From contig NZ_QGGO01000005.1 in the NCBI RefSeq assembly GCF_003148625.1, forward strand, positions 1 to 64,000: a stretch of DNA of 64,000 nt, read 5' to 3'. The notes beneath the pieces were generated by a model, which was not told the origin of the DNA, did not search any database, and saw only the letters and a program-made list of their open reading frames with translations. Shown in pieces: positions 8,555 through 16,881 of this stretch (within the stretch, counting starts at the first letter, position 1; each line of letters begins with the position of its first letter). A program made the translations under genes and the position numbers. The DNA comes from Arcicella aurantiaca. Its GTDB lineage: Bacteria > Bacteroidota > Bacteroidia > Cytophagales > Spirosomataceae.

Positions 8555-9466
8555 ATGACAAAATCACAAATACAGTATTTCATCGGGGCAATTTTGGTAA
8601 TTGTCGGCTCGATATGTTTTGCGGGAAAAGCCGTTTTAGTCAAATATAATTATATTCATTATCATGTGGATACTGTTTCTTTACTGGCTCTTAGAATGTT
8701 ATTTTCCGCTCCATTTTATTTGGTAATTCTATTTTTTCAGAATAAAAATCAGGCGGAAGTGCCAAAATTGAACCGCAAAGAATGGGTTTGGATGTTAGTA
8801 ATCGGTTTGGTTGGTTATTACTTAGCTGCCTTTTTCGACTTTTGGGGATTGAACTACATCACCGCCAGCGTTGAACGACTTATTTTGTTTATTTATCCAA
8901 CTTTGGTGGTGATTCTTTCGGGGATTTTTCTTAAAAAACCAATTCATAAAATTCAATATTTCGCTCTTATTATTACATATTTGGGCGTGGTTTTTGCATT
9001 TATCCCCGACCTCCGCATGGGTTTGCAAAAGGATTTAATCACAGGCTCATTTTTGATTTTCATGAGTTCACTCACGTATGCTTTGTATTTGATTGGGTCG
9101 GGCGAGATGATTCCTAAAATTGGGGCTTTACGATTTACTTGCTACGCCATGCTGATTTCTACCGCCATGATTATTGTGCATTATTACCTATCAATTGGTG
9201 GCGGATTACTTTCATATCAACCAGAAGTTTATTGGTTATCCATCACGATGGCGGTTTTTACGACGGTCATTCCATCGTTTATGATTTCGGAAGGAATCAA
9301 AAGAATTGGTTCGGGCAATGCTTCAATCATTGGTAGTATTGGACCAATCGCAACGATAATTATGGCAAATATTTTCTTAGACGAACACATTTCTACTTGG
9401 CAAATTATCGGAACAGTTATCGTTTTGGGTGGCGTTTTGATGATTTCTTGGAAAGGTAAAAAGTAG
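8555..9466 (+). CDS. EamA/DMT-family membrane transporter
   Basis: The 303-residue protein is hydrophobic throughout, with about ten membrane segments arranged as two five-helix EamA repeats. The first starts FIGAILVIVGSICFAGKAVLVK and the second begins near residue 157 with LITGSFLIFMSSLTYALYLIG. The family moves small metabolites across the inner membrane, often as exporters; the substrate here cannot be inferred. Near the end, GNASIIGSIGPIATIIMANIFLDEHIS is the conserved EamA block. It is a single-gene unit, with a REP-like pair and a terminator immediately downstream. Confidence 0.85.
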   Translation: MTKSQIQYFIGAILVIVGSICFAGKAVLVKYNYIHYHVDTVSLLALRMLFSAPFYLVILFFQNKNQAEVPKLNRKEWVWMLVIGLVGYYLAAFFDFWGLNYITASVERLILFIYPTLVVILSGIFLKKPIHKIQYFALIITYLGVVFAFIPDLRMGLQKDLITGSFLIFMSSLTYALYLIGSGEMIPKIGALRFTCYAMLISTAMIIVHYYLSIGGGLLSYQPEVYWLSITMAVFTTVIPSFMISEGIKRIGSGNASIIGSIGPIATIIMANIFLDEHISTWQIIGTVIVLGGVLMISWKGKK

Positions 9467-9526
9467 TATTGGCGAATAGCATTCGCCAGCTTGTAATTCA
9501 AAATTGGCGAATGCTATTCGCCAATA
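9467..9526. repeat. BIME-like pair of palindromes
   Basis: Two 22-bp units, 9467-9488 and 9505-9526, are perfect reverse complements of one another. Each is itself a near-palindrome (GGCGAATAGCATTCGCC). The arrangement is the same as two REP units in opposite orientation. A decayed version of the same family occurs at 16720-16770. Confidence 0.85.
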
Positions 9527-9535
9527 CATTCATTT

Positions 9536-9572
9536 AACGTCATAGGTTTTAAACTTATGACGTTTTTTGTTT
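9536..9572 (+). terminator. Terminator after the EamA gene
   Basis: AACGTCATA pairs with TATGACGTT across an 11-nt loop and is followed by TTTTTGTTTTT. Confidence 0.75.
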
Positions 9573-9827
9573 TTACATATAATTCATTCTTCGAGTATTA
9601 AAATCCTTCCATTTTCTTCTGAATAAAATGCCCCTTATTTCAAAATATAATTTTTTAAACAAAAAAATGAACATTTTTCACAAAACACTAAGGGTAGTAA
9701 AATTAATTCTTGTCATAATAATTAGACACGATGTAAGTATCGCCTTTTAGCAATTCATTACGCTTGCTTTCCAAAAACAGATAAATATCTCAATACTAAT
9801 TAATTGGCTCTAATAAAGTCTTTAACT

Positions 9828-10505
9828 ATGTCAGAAAATGTAGGATACACATTCAATGAGGATTCGCCAATAATTCGAGTTGTCAATGAGCATAGTGTTC
9901 AAGGAAAAATCACAGATTCTGAGGTTTTTATCCGACAGGCATTTCAAGATGACCCCAAAAAGGGGTACGAATTATTGTTCCGAAAATATTACCGTGCCTT
10001 ATGTAGCCATGCGGTTCGCTTTGTGTATTCCAAAGAAGTAGCGGAAGATATTGTCGGAGACGTTTTTTTAACTTTCTGGAAAAATCAAGGGCAAATACAA
10101 ATCACTACTTCTTTTCGCTCGTATTTGTACGCATCCGTCCGTAATCGTGCCTATAATTATCTACAATGGGAGTTTAAAAATGATTCTGATATTGACGAAA
10201 TTCCAGAGAATATTCTGAACCAAGTTTTGGAAGAAACGCCACAATCCATGCTTCAATATGATGAGCTTTTCTCAAAAATTGAAAATAGCATTAGCACACT
10301 CCCACCCCAATGTCAGCGAGTATTTTTGATGAGCCGTTTTGAAAATAAGAAAAATAAAGAGATAGCCGAAGAATTAGAAATTGCCTTAAAAACAGTTGAA
10401 GCACACATGATGAAGGCACTTTCACAAATGCGAAAAGCCTTAGACGGTTATTTAGTTTCGCTTTTCATTTTTCTCATTTTCAGTAACACAGACTTCAGTC
10501 TGTAA
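9828..10505 (+). CDS. ECF RNA polymerase sigma factor (Bacteroidota PUL type)
   Basis: A sigma-70 family factor of 225 residues without region 3. Region 2 is seen in LLFRKYYRALCSHAVRFV and SKEVAEDIVGDVFLTFWKN, and region 4 in LPPQCQRVFLMSRFENKKNKEIAEELEIALKTVEAHMMKAL, whose helix-turn-helix would read the -35 element. The next genes are a FecR anti-sigma, SusC and SusD, so it is expected to switch on this locus when the SusC/TonB receptor signals its ligand. I took the ATG at 9828 rather than a TTG at 9804. The last residues (NTDFSL) are encoded inside a palindromic repeat, so the C-terminus may have been altered by that element. Confidence 0.88.
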   Translation: MSENVGYTFNEDSPIIRVVNEHSVQGKITDSEVFIRQAFQDDPKKGYELLFRKYYRALCSHAVRFVYSKEVAEDIVGDVFLTFWKNQGQIQITTSFRSYLYASVRNRAYNYLQWEFKNDSDIDEIPENILNQVLEETPQSMLQYDELFSKIENSISTLPPQCQRVFLMSRFENKKNKEIAEELEIALKTVEAHMMKALSQMRKALDGYLVSLFIFLIFSNTDFSL

Positions 10506-10596
10506 GTAAAATTACTGGATACATATTTTAGTCTGCGTTACTCAATTACAGACTAAAATATGTGGCACTCAATTACAGACTAAAGTCTGTGTTACT
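10482..10596. repeat. Composite of three palindromes overlapping the sigma factor stop codon
   Basis: Outer arms at 10482-10503 and 10575-10596 are reverse complements at 21 of 22 positions, and each is itself palindromic (ACAGACTTCAGTCTGT; ACAGACTAAAGTCTGT). An inner inverted pair, CATATTTTAGTCTG and its exact complement, lies at 10522-10535 and 10549-10562. The left arm encodes the last residues of the sigma factor. Confidence 0.85.
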
Positions 10597-10619
10597 ATTA
10601 ACAGTAGAACAAACTAAAA

Positions 10620-11612
10620 ATGGACAAATCAGTAAATAAAAATATATTGTTTGAGAGTTTTTCGGGTAGAGCAACTCCACTACAAAAAAAGTTAATTGAA
10701 CAATGGCTTCTCGAACCTCAAAATCGAGAACAGTATTACGAATGGTTGGATGAATGGGAGAATCAATTTATTCAGATTTTACCCAATACGGAGGACGCTC
10801 TCCAAAAATCACTTCAAAAAATTGCTCAAAATGAGGCGTATTTAACGCCCATTTCCGTTGAGCCTACACCTAATTTTTTCCAACACAATTTTCGTTGGTT
10901 GGCTGCGGCGGCGGTAGTTTTACTTATTTCTTTTGGCGTTTTTATTGCCCGAGATTATATTTTTTATAAACGCTACCAAACTGCTTTTGGCGAAATTCAG
11001 AAAATACAACTGCCAGATGGTAGCCAAGTGTCGCTCAATGCTAATTCTGCTTTAAAGGTGGCTCGTTTTGGTTTTGGAACGAAAACTCGTGAGGTATTTT
11101 TAACAGGAGAAGCCAGTTTTTCAGTAAAACATACCATTGATAACCAACGATTTACTGTAAAAACTGACAAGAATTTTGAGGTAGAAGTTTTAGGAACAGA
11201 ATTCAACGTATATGCTCGTCAGAAAGAGGCGAAAGTAGTCTTGAACAAAGGGAAAGTACAGTTAAATTATTTGGTTGGAAAAGCGACCAAACAGTTAACG
11301 ATGAAACCGGGCGATTTAGTGACTTTCAACCCCATTGGGCAGGCAAAAGTCCAACAAATTGCCCAACCACAAAATTATTCTGCTTGGCAAGAACATCGTT
11401 TTGTTTTTGAACAAACACCCTTAAAAGAGGTTGCAACGATGATTTATGAAAATTTCGGGGTGAAAATTGAATTCCGAGATGAAGCCTTATCTCAAAGAAC
11501 AATCTCAGGAACTTTTCATGCTGAAAATGCCGACGAACTCCTCCAAGTCATTTCAGAATTATTAGAAATCAACTTTAATAGACAAGATAATAACGTTACT
11601 TTTTTTGAATAA
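10620..11612 (+). CDS. FecR-type anti-sigma factor / transmembrane signal relay
   Basis: The 330-residue protein has an N-terminal cytoplasmic part (residues 1-~90) that should bind the sigma factor encoded just upstream. One membrane helix follows (WLAAAAVVLLISFGVFIA, about 95-112). The periplasmic FecR domain contains LPDGSQVSLNANSALKV and FTVKTDKNFEVEVLGTEFNVYA. The C-terminal DUF4974-like domain (FEQTPLKEVATMIYENFGVKIEF) is thought to contact the N-terminal signalling domain of the SusC-type receptor. Gene order sigma-FecR-SusC-SusD is standard for Bacteroidota glycan loci. Confidence 0.9.
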   Translation: MDKSVNKNILFESFSGRATPLQKKLIEQWLLEPQNREQYYEWLDEWENQFIQILPNTEDALQKSLQKIAQNEAYLTPISVEPTPNFFQHNFRWLAAAAVVLLISFGVFIARDYIFYKRYQTAFGEIQKIQLPDGSQVSLNANSALKVARFGFGTKTREVFLTGEASFSVKHTIDNQRFTVKTDKNFEVEVLGTEFNVYARQKEAKVVLNKGKVQLNYLVGKATKQLTMKPGDLVTFNPIGQAKVQQIAQPQNYSAWQEHRFVFEQTPLKEVATMIYENFGVKIEFRDEALSQRTISGTFHAENADELLQVISELLEINFNRQDNNVTFFE

Positions 11613-11633
11613 TTTAAACCCAACTTTTTAGTT

Positions 11634-14600
11634 ATGAAACAAAAACTACGAATGGTTGGCAAGACTTTTTTTGCCTTCACTCTCCTATTTTTGTGGCAAA
11701 ATTCCAGTTTTGCACAGATGATGGCTTATGCCAAACTCCAAAAATCTCACTCCGAAAGTGTATCAAGCATTAGCTTGAAAGATGCTCTTCGCAATTTAAA
11801 ATCTCATTATAAAATCGACATTTTATTTGAAGATAGAGTTATTCAAGGCTTTAATGTTTCGAGCAACGCTATTCATTATGACCTAAAATTTGAGAAGAGT
11901 TTGGGAAGTATTTTGCGTCCGTTAGGCTTGCGTTACAAGAAAATAAAGGACGATTCTTATTTAATTTTAGCAGAAAAGAAATCAAAACAAACGGCAGATA
12001 ACGATGCCCGATTTCAAGAAAACATTTCGCTAACAACGACTAATATAGCCACACCGTTTAATGACGGAAAACTTAATGAAAATGAGGTTTTAGCCGTAAA
12101 AAATACGTCGAAAATCGAATCAATTGCTCAAACAATCAGCGGAACAGTTACCGATTCTGAAAGTGGACAAGGTTTGCCGGGTGTTAGTATTGGCATTAAA
12201 AATACCACAACAGGCACAAGTACAGATGGCAATGGTAATTTTCGTTTATCAGTTCCTGACGAAAAAACGGTTTTGGTTTTTAGTTATGTAGGATATTTGA
12301 ATCAAGAAGTTACCATTGGCAATCGTACCAAAATAAATGTGGCAATGGTTTTAGATACCAAAACGCTTTCGGAAGTGGTTGTGGTTGGGTATGGTAGCCA
12401 AGAAAGAAAAGATGTAACAGGAGCAGTTTCAAGCATTAAAGCCCAAAATATTAAAGACTTACCTGTTACAAGTATCGACCAAAAAATGGCAGGACAAGTA
12501 GCAGGTGTACAAGTTAGTCAGGTTTCGGGAGCTCCGGGAGCAGGTCCGGTTATTCGTATTCGTGGGGCGGGTTCATTAGGTGCAGGCGACGACCCTCTGT
12601 ATGTAATTGACGGCTTCCCTGTAACCAATTATTACAGTAAATTCTCTAATCCATTAAGTACGCTTGCCCCTGATGATATTGAGTCAATTTCTATCTTGAA
12701 AGATGCTTCTTCTACCGCAATTTATGGTTCGAGAGGCTCGAATGGCGTTATTTTGATTACTACTAAAAAAGCAAAATCAGGTGTAACTAACATTGAATTT
12801 AGTGCTTACACAGGTACGCAAGTCATAGCCGACCGCAACCGTGTACAAATGATGACGGCTGAACAATTTGCTCAAAATAGAATTGATGGTCAAGTACAAT
12901 TGGCGGCTATCAAAGGAGTTCCGTATAATATTTCAAGTGTTGCAGAAGCTTACAGAAATCCGTCTGCTTTGGGTGCAGGAACTGACTGGTTTAAAGAATT
13001 AACTCGCTCTGCTCCGATGCAAAATTATAATTTGAGCATTAGTAGAGGAACAGAAAACCTACGTTCAATGATTTCATTAGGTTATTTTAACCAACAAGGA
13101 ACATTGATGAATACAGATTTTCAACGTTTTTCAGTAAGAGCTAACGTTGATGCTAACTTAGGTAAAAAAGTAACTGTGGGTTTAAATGTTGCTCCATCAT
13201 TCTCAATTAGACATTTAGCCGAAACCGAAGGACACTTTAATAATGCCATCATTACACAGTCGTATTTGAACAGTCCATTGCCAAGTGTTTATCAGGCAGA
13301 CGGTACTTTTACGCCAAGTATTACCTCAACAGGTTTATTTGTGAATGCCAATCCCGTAAATATGTTGGTCAATACAACTAATATTGCTAACAATATCCGA
13401 AGTCTTGCCAATGTTTATTTAGGGGTTGAAATTATGCCCAATTTGAAGTTTTTAACGACTTTCAATGCCGACATTATTTTTGATACACAGGATAGGTTTA
13501 CGCCAACATTTGTGGGAGGTTTCCGTAATCCACCGCCAACCTTAGCAACAGGAAATAACTTTACGGCTCGTACTTATAACTGGTTATCTGAAAATACGCT
13601 TACCTATTCAAAAAGTGTAAAAGAACATCGTTTTACGGTAATGGCGGGTTATTCAGCTCAAAAAGAGGTAAATACAAATACGTCAGTAAATGGAAGTGGC
13701 TATGCAGATGACGTAATTCAAACCATTAACTCAGCTTTGGCGACTGGCGTAACGGCGGGTGCAGGTGGAGGAAAGGCATCTTTACTTTCCTATCTTGGAC
13801 GTGCCACTTATGCTTTCAAAGACAAATATTTGGTCAATGTGGCGGTTCGTCGTGATGGTTCTTCAAAATTTGGTGCGGATAATCGTTGGGGAACTTTCCC
13901 TTCGGCTTCGGTGGGTTGGAGAATTTCGGAGGAGAAATTTTTTCCACAAAATGACATCGTTGAGGACGTAAAACTTCGTGCAAGTTATGGTTTAGCAGGA
14001 AATAATAACATCGGAAATTTTACGGCTTTACAATTATTGAGTTTGGATAATTATGTAATTGGTGGAAAAATCGTGACGGGGCAAGCCATTAATTCACTCG
14101 GAAATTCAAATTTAGGTTGGGAACAATCGAAACAAACCGATATTGGTTTAGATGCGTCTTTGTTCAAAGGGAAACTCAGTTTGGTACTTGAATTTTATGA
14201 GCGTTTTACGCAAAGTATGCTCCAAAGCGTGGATATTCCTGCGTCTTCTGGTTTCACAACTGCCATTACCAATTTAGGAAATGTGCGTAACCGAGGCGTT
14301 GAAATCTCATTGAGCAGTAGAAATATTAGCACGAAAAAATTACATTGGGATACAGATTTTAACATTTCTTTCAACCGTAATAAAGTTATCAATTTGGGAA
14401 ATCGTACTCGTATCCAATCGGGCGACAATGGCAGTATTACCTTAGTTGACCAACCAATGGGCTTGTTTTATGGCTACAAAAAAGCGGGCGGATTCTTCAA
14501 TACTGCCGATGATTTAGCTAAATATCCACGTGCATCTGTGCAAACTATTGGTAGTATTCGTTTTGAAGATATTAACGGCGATGGCAAAATTGATGGCAAC

Positions 14601-15128
14601 GACCAAACCGTAATTGGTAGTCCTTACGCAGATTTTACTTGGGGCATGACCAACCGTGTAACCTACGGAGATTTAGATTTTTCAGTATTGGTAAATGGCT
14701 CACAAGGCGGACAAATTCTTGATTTCTACAAACGTTTTACTTACAATCAAGATGGCGTTTTCAATCTTCATTCCGACGTTTTGAACGCCTATAAAGACGT
14801 TAATAATCAAGGAAATGGCAATGTTCAAAGTACAGGTGCAGCATTAGCAGGTGATTCATTTTCAAGAAATACCAGCGATGCTTGGGTAATGGATGCCTCT
14901 TACATGGTGGTAAGAAACGTAACGTTGGGTTATAATTTCAAACCTAAAAAGTACGCAAAAGGGATTCGTTTGTACTTCTCAGGACAAAACTTATTGACCG
15001 TTTCGCCTTACAAAGGGGCATTTCCAGAAGTTGGATTTAATGGAAATAATTCGTTAGCACCGGGTGTCAACTACGGAAGTTATCCAATTGCTGCCACTTA
15101 TACGGTGGGACTTAACTGTAAATTTTAA
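11634..15128 (+). CDS. SusC/RagA-family TonB-dependent receptor with STN signalling domain
   Basis: A 1164-residue outer-membrane receptor that imports oligosaccharides together with the SusD lipoprotein. The order is: signal peptide to about residue 28 (SSFAQ); an STN domain at about 46-112 (ISLKDALRNLKSHYKIDILF); a carboxypeptidase-regulatory-like domain at about 169-250 (ISGTVTDSESGQGLPGVSI); a plug opening with EVVVVGYGSQERKDVTGAVS and containing DPLYVIDGFPV and ILKDASSTAIYGSRGSNGVI; then a long beta-barrel ending YTVGLNCKF. The STN domain marks it as a transducer able to signal through the FecR and sigma factor encoded upstream. The start is 22 bp after the FecR stop, consistent with one operon. 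Confidence 0.95.
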   Translation: MKQKLRMVGKTFFAFTLLFLWQNSSFAQMMAYAKLQKSHSESVSSISLKDALRNLKSHYKIDILFEDRVIQGFNVSSNAIHYDLKFEKSLGSILRPLGLRYKKIKDDSYLILAEKKSKQTADNDARFQENISLTTTNIATPFNDGKLNENEVLAVKNTSKIESIAQTISGTVTDSESGQGLPGVSIGIKNTTTGTSTDGNGNFRLSVPDEKTVLVFSYVGYLNQEVTIGNRTKINVAMVLDTKTLSEVVVVGYGSQERKDVTGAVSSIKAQNIKDLPVTSIDQKMAGQVAGVQVSQVSGAPGAGPVIRIRGAGSLGAGDDPLYVIDGFPVTNYYSKFSNPLSTLAPDDIESISILKDASSTAIYGSRGSNGVILITTKKAKSGVTNIEFSAYTGTQVIADRNRVQMMTAEQFAQNRIDGQVQLAAIKGVPYNISSVAEAYRNPSALGAGTDWFKELTRSAPMQNYNLSISRGTENLRSMISLGYFNQQGTLMNTDFQRFSVRANVDANLGKKVTVGLNVAPSFSIRHLAETEGHFNNAIITQSYLNSPLPSVYQADGTFTPSITSTGLFVNANPVNMLVNTTNIANNIRSLANVYLGVEIMPNLKFLTTFNADIIFDTQDRFTPTFVGGFRNPPPTLATGNNFTARTYNWLSENTLTYSKSVKEHRFTVMAGYSAQKEVNTNTSVNGSGYADDVIQTINSALATGVTAGAGGGKASLLSYLGRATYAFKDKYLVNVAVRRDGSSKFGADNRWGTFPSASVGWRISEEKFFPQNDIVEDVKLRASYGLAGNNNIGNFTALQLLSLDNYVIGGKIVTGQAINSLGNSNLGWEQSKQTDIGLDASLFKGKLSLVLEFYERFTQSMLQSVDIPASSGFTTAITNLGNVRNRGVEISLSSRNISTKKLHWDTDFNISFNRNKVINLGNRTRIQSGDNGSITLVDQPMGLFYGYKKAGGFFNTADDLAKYPRASVQTIGSIRFEDINGDGKIDGNDQTVIGSPYADFTWGMTNRVTYGDLDFSVLVNGSQGGQILDFYKRFTYNQDGVFNLHSDVLNAYKDVNNQGNGNVQSTGAALAGDSFSRNTSDAWVMDASYMVVRNVTLGYNFKPKKYAKGIRLYFSGQNLLTVSPYKGAFPEVGFNGNNSLAPGVNYGSYPIAATYTVGLNCKF

Positions 15129-15139
15129 TCAAGACGAAA

Positions 15140-16606
15140 ATGAAAAAATTAACGATACTTTTACTCACATTTGCGTTGGTTTCATGCAAGGACAATTTCC
15201 TTGAATTGACACCCGACACCAATGGGTCGGCGGGTAGTTTTTACCAAACCAAAGACCAATTTATTCAAGCCATCAATTCAGCTTATTCGCCATTACAGGG
15301 CATTCATAATAACACGATTTGGCTCTTTGCAGAATTACGTTCTGACAATACTTCGTACCAACAAAATACCGCTGACCGCTCAGGAACGATTCGGGAAGAA
15401 TTGGACGAATTTCGTGAAAACGACCAAAATTCAAACTTTCAGTCATTTTTCAATGCCAGTTATTTAGGAATTAGTCGTTGTAATTTACTTTTAACAAAGA
15501 TTCAATCGGCTACTTTCGACCAAGCGTCTCGCAATCAAATTGAAGGTGAAGCTCGTTTTTTACGTGCTTACTATTATTTTAATTTAAGTAGAGTTTTTGG
15601 CAATGTGCCTTTGATTTTGAAAGAAGTAACTTCACCAGAAGAAGCATTTGCCACTGCTCCAAGAGTAGCCGAAGCTCAAGTTTTGTCAGCAGTTATTGAT
15701 GATTTTAAAGTTGCTATCACAAAATTACCTGCCAAATATCCAGCTTCTGACATCGGAAGAGCTACTTCGGGAGCAGCAAAAGCGTTGTTAGGAGAAGTTT
15801 ACTTAACTCAGAAAAATTATACTTCGGCAACAGAAATTTTAAAAGGAATTGAAACCGAAGGAGGTTATTCTTTAGCGGCAAATTATGCGGATAATTTCAA
15901 AAAGAAAAACGGTTCAGAATCAATTTTTGAGGTGCAATTTGTAGAAGGCGTAGGCGGAAAAGTTAGTAATTTTATCTATTCTTTCGCTCCTTATAATTCT
16001 GGAACATTAGCAACAGGTTATGCTTTGGGTTCGGGTGCGGCAGCAGGTTGGAACATTCCTACTCAAGATTTAATCAATGCTTACGAACCTTCTGATAAAC
16101 GTTTGGTTGCTTCTATCAACTCAACTTTCACTGACCCAACGACTAAAAAAATTGTGCCATTCATTCAAAAATACTCAAATCCACCGTATTTAGAGCGTTT
16201 TAATACAGGAGATAATTTTATCGTTTCTCGTTTGGCTGATGTATTGTTGATGCAAGCAGAGGCGTTGAATGAAGCAGGTTTTCCAAATGCTGAGGCTTTT
16301 ACATACCTTAACCGTGTGCGTACCAGAGCGGGGCTTCCTGCTAAAACGGCTGATAATGCTGATGCAAAATTGAAGATTTCTTCACAAGCGGAGTTTAGAA
16401 CAGCCATTGCCCAAGAACGTAGAATTGAATTGGCTTTTGAAAATCACCGTTGGTTTGATTTGGTTCGTACAGGACAAGCAGTTTCTGTAATGACGGCTCA
16501 CGCAACGGCTGAAAAAGCTTTGAAAAGTTATATTTTACCAAGTTCTTTTGCAACGATAAGTTTGAAATTCCCTTATCCGTATAGAGAAGTACAGATTACG
16601 AAATAG
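15140..16606 (+). CDS. SusD/RagB-family glycan-binding lipoprotein
   Basis: A 488-residue outer-membrane lipoprotein that captures glycans above the SusC pore. The lipobox LVSC puts the lipidated Cys at residue 16. The mature start CKDNFLELTPD, the TPR-like helices around GEARFLRAYYYFNLSRVFGNVPLI, and the C-terminal block FLNRVRTRAGLP...AIAQERRIELAFENHRWFDLVRTG are hallmarks of the family. It follows SusC by 11 bp. No catalytic function is expected. Confidence 0.95.
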   Translation: MKKLTILLLTFALVSCKDNFLELTPDTNGSAGSFYQTKDQFIQAINSAYSPLQGIHNNTIWLFAELRSDNTSYQQNTADRSGTIREELDEFRENDQNSNFQSFFNASYLGISRCNLLLTKIQSATFDQASRNQIEGEARFLRAYYYFNLSRVFGNVPLILKEVTSPEEAFATAPRVAEAQVLSAVIDDFKVAITKLPAKYPASDIGRATSGAAKALLGEVYLTQKNYTSATEILKGIETEGGYSLAANYADNFKKKNGSESIFEVQFVEGVGGKVSNFIYSFAPYNSGTLATGYALGSGAAAGWNIPTQDLINAYEPSDKRLVASINSTFTDPTTKKIVPFIQKYSNPPYLERFNTGDNFIVSRLADVLLMQAEALNEAGFPNAEAFTYLNRVRTRAGLPAKTADNADAKLKISSQAEFRTAIAQERRIELAFENHRWFDLVRTGQAVSVMTAHATAEKALKSYILPSSFATISLKFPYPYREVQITK

Positions 16607-16617
16607 ATAAATTTAAA

Positions 16618-16854
16618 ATAGACCACAGATTGTACGGATTTGGCAGATTTAGACAGATTTTTAATTTATCTGTTTGAAGCTAAAAATTCGTCTAATTTGT
16701 GGTTTATTGTTAGCTAAGGGTGAATAGCATTCACTCGTTTAAATATGGGAATTGGATGAATGCTATTCATACCTACCTAAATGATGTATGAAAATTATCA
16801 AATCTGAAATTAAATCTGTGTAAATCGGCTGAATCCGTACAATCTGTGGTCTAT
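16618..16854. repeat. Nested inverted-repeat element between susD and the GH106 gene
   Basis: A perfect 23-bp inverted repeat (ATAGACCACAGATTGTACGG...) at 16618-16640 and 16832-16854 flanks an imperfect extension of the arms. At the centre is a pair of palindromes, GTGAATAGCATTCAC at 16720-16734 and ATGAATGCTATTCAT at 16756-16770, of the same type as the BIME-like pair at 9467-9526. Together they fill nearly the whole 275-bp gap. Confidence 0.8.
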
Positions 16855-16881
16855 CTTCCAAGATAATTCTGTATCCAAATT

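Noticed and set aside
9804-9827. Upstream TTG start for the sigma factor
   Set aside because: Adds eight residues not typical of the family; the ATG at 9828 is a normal start.
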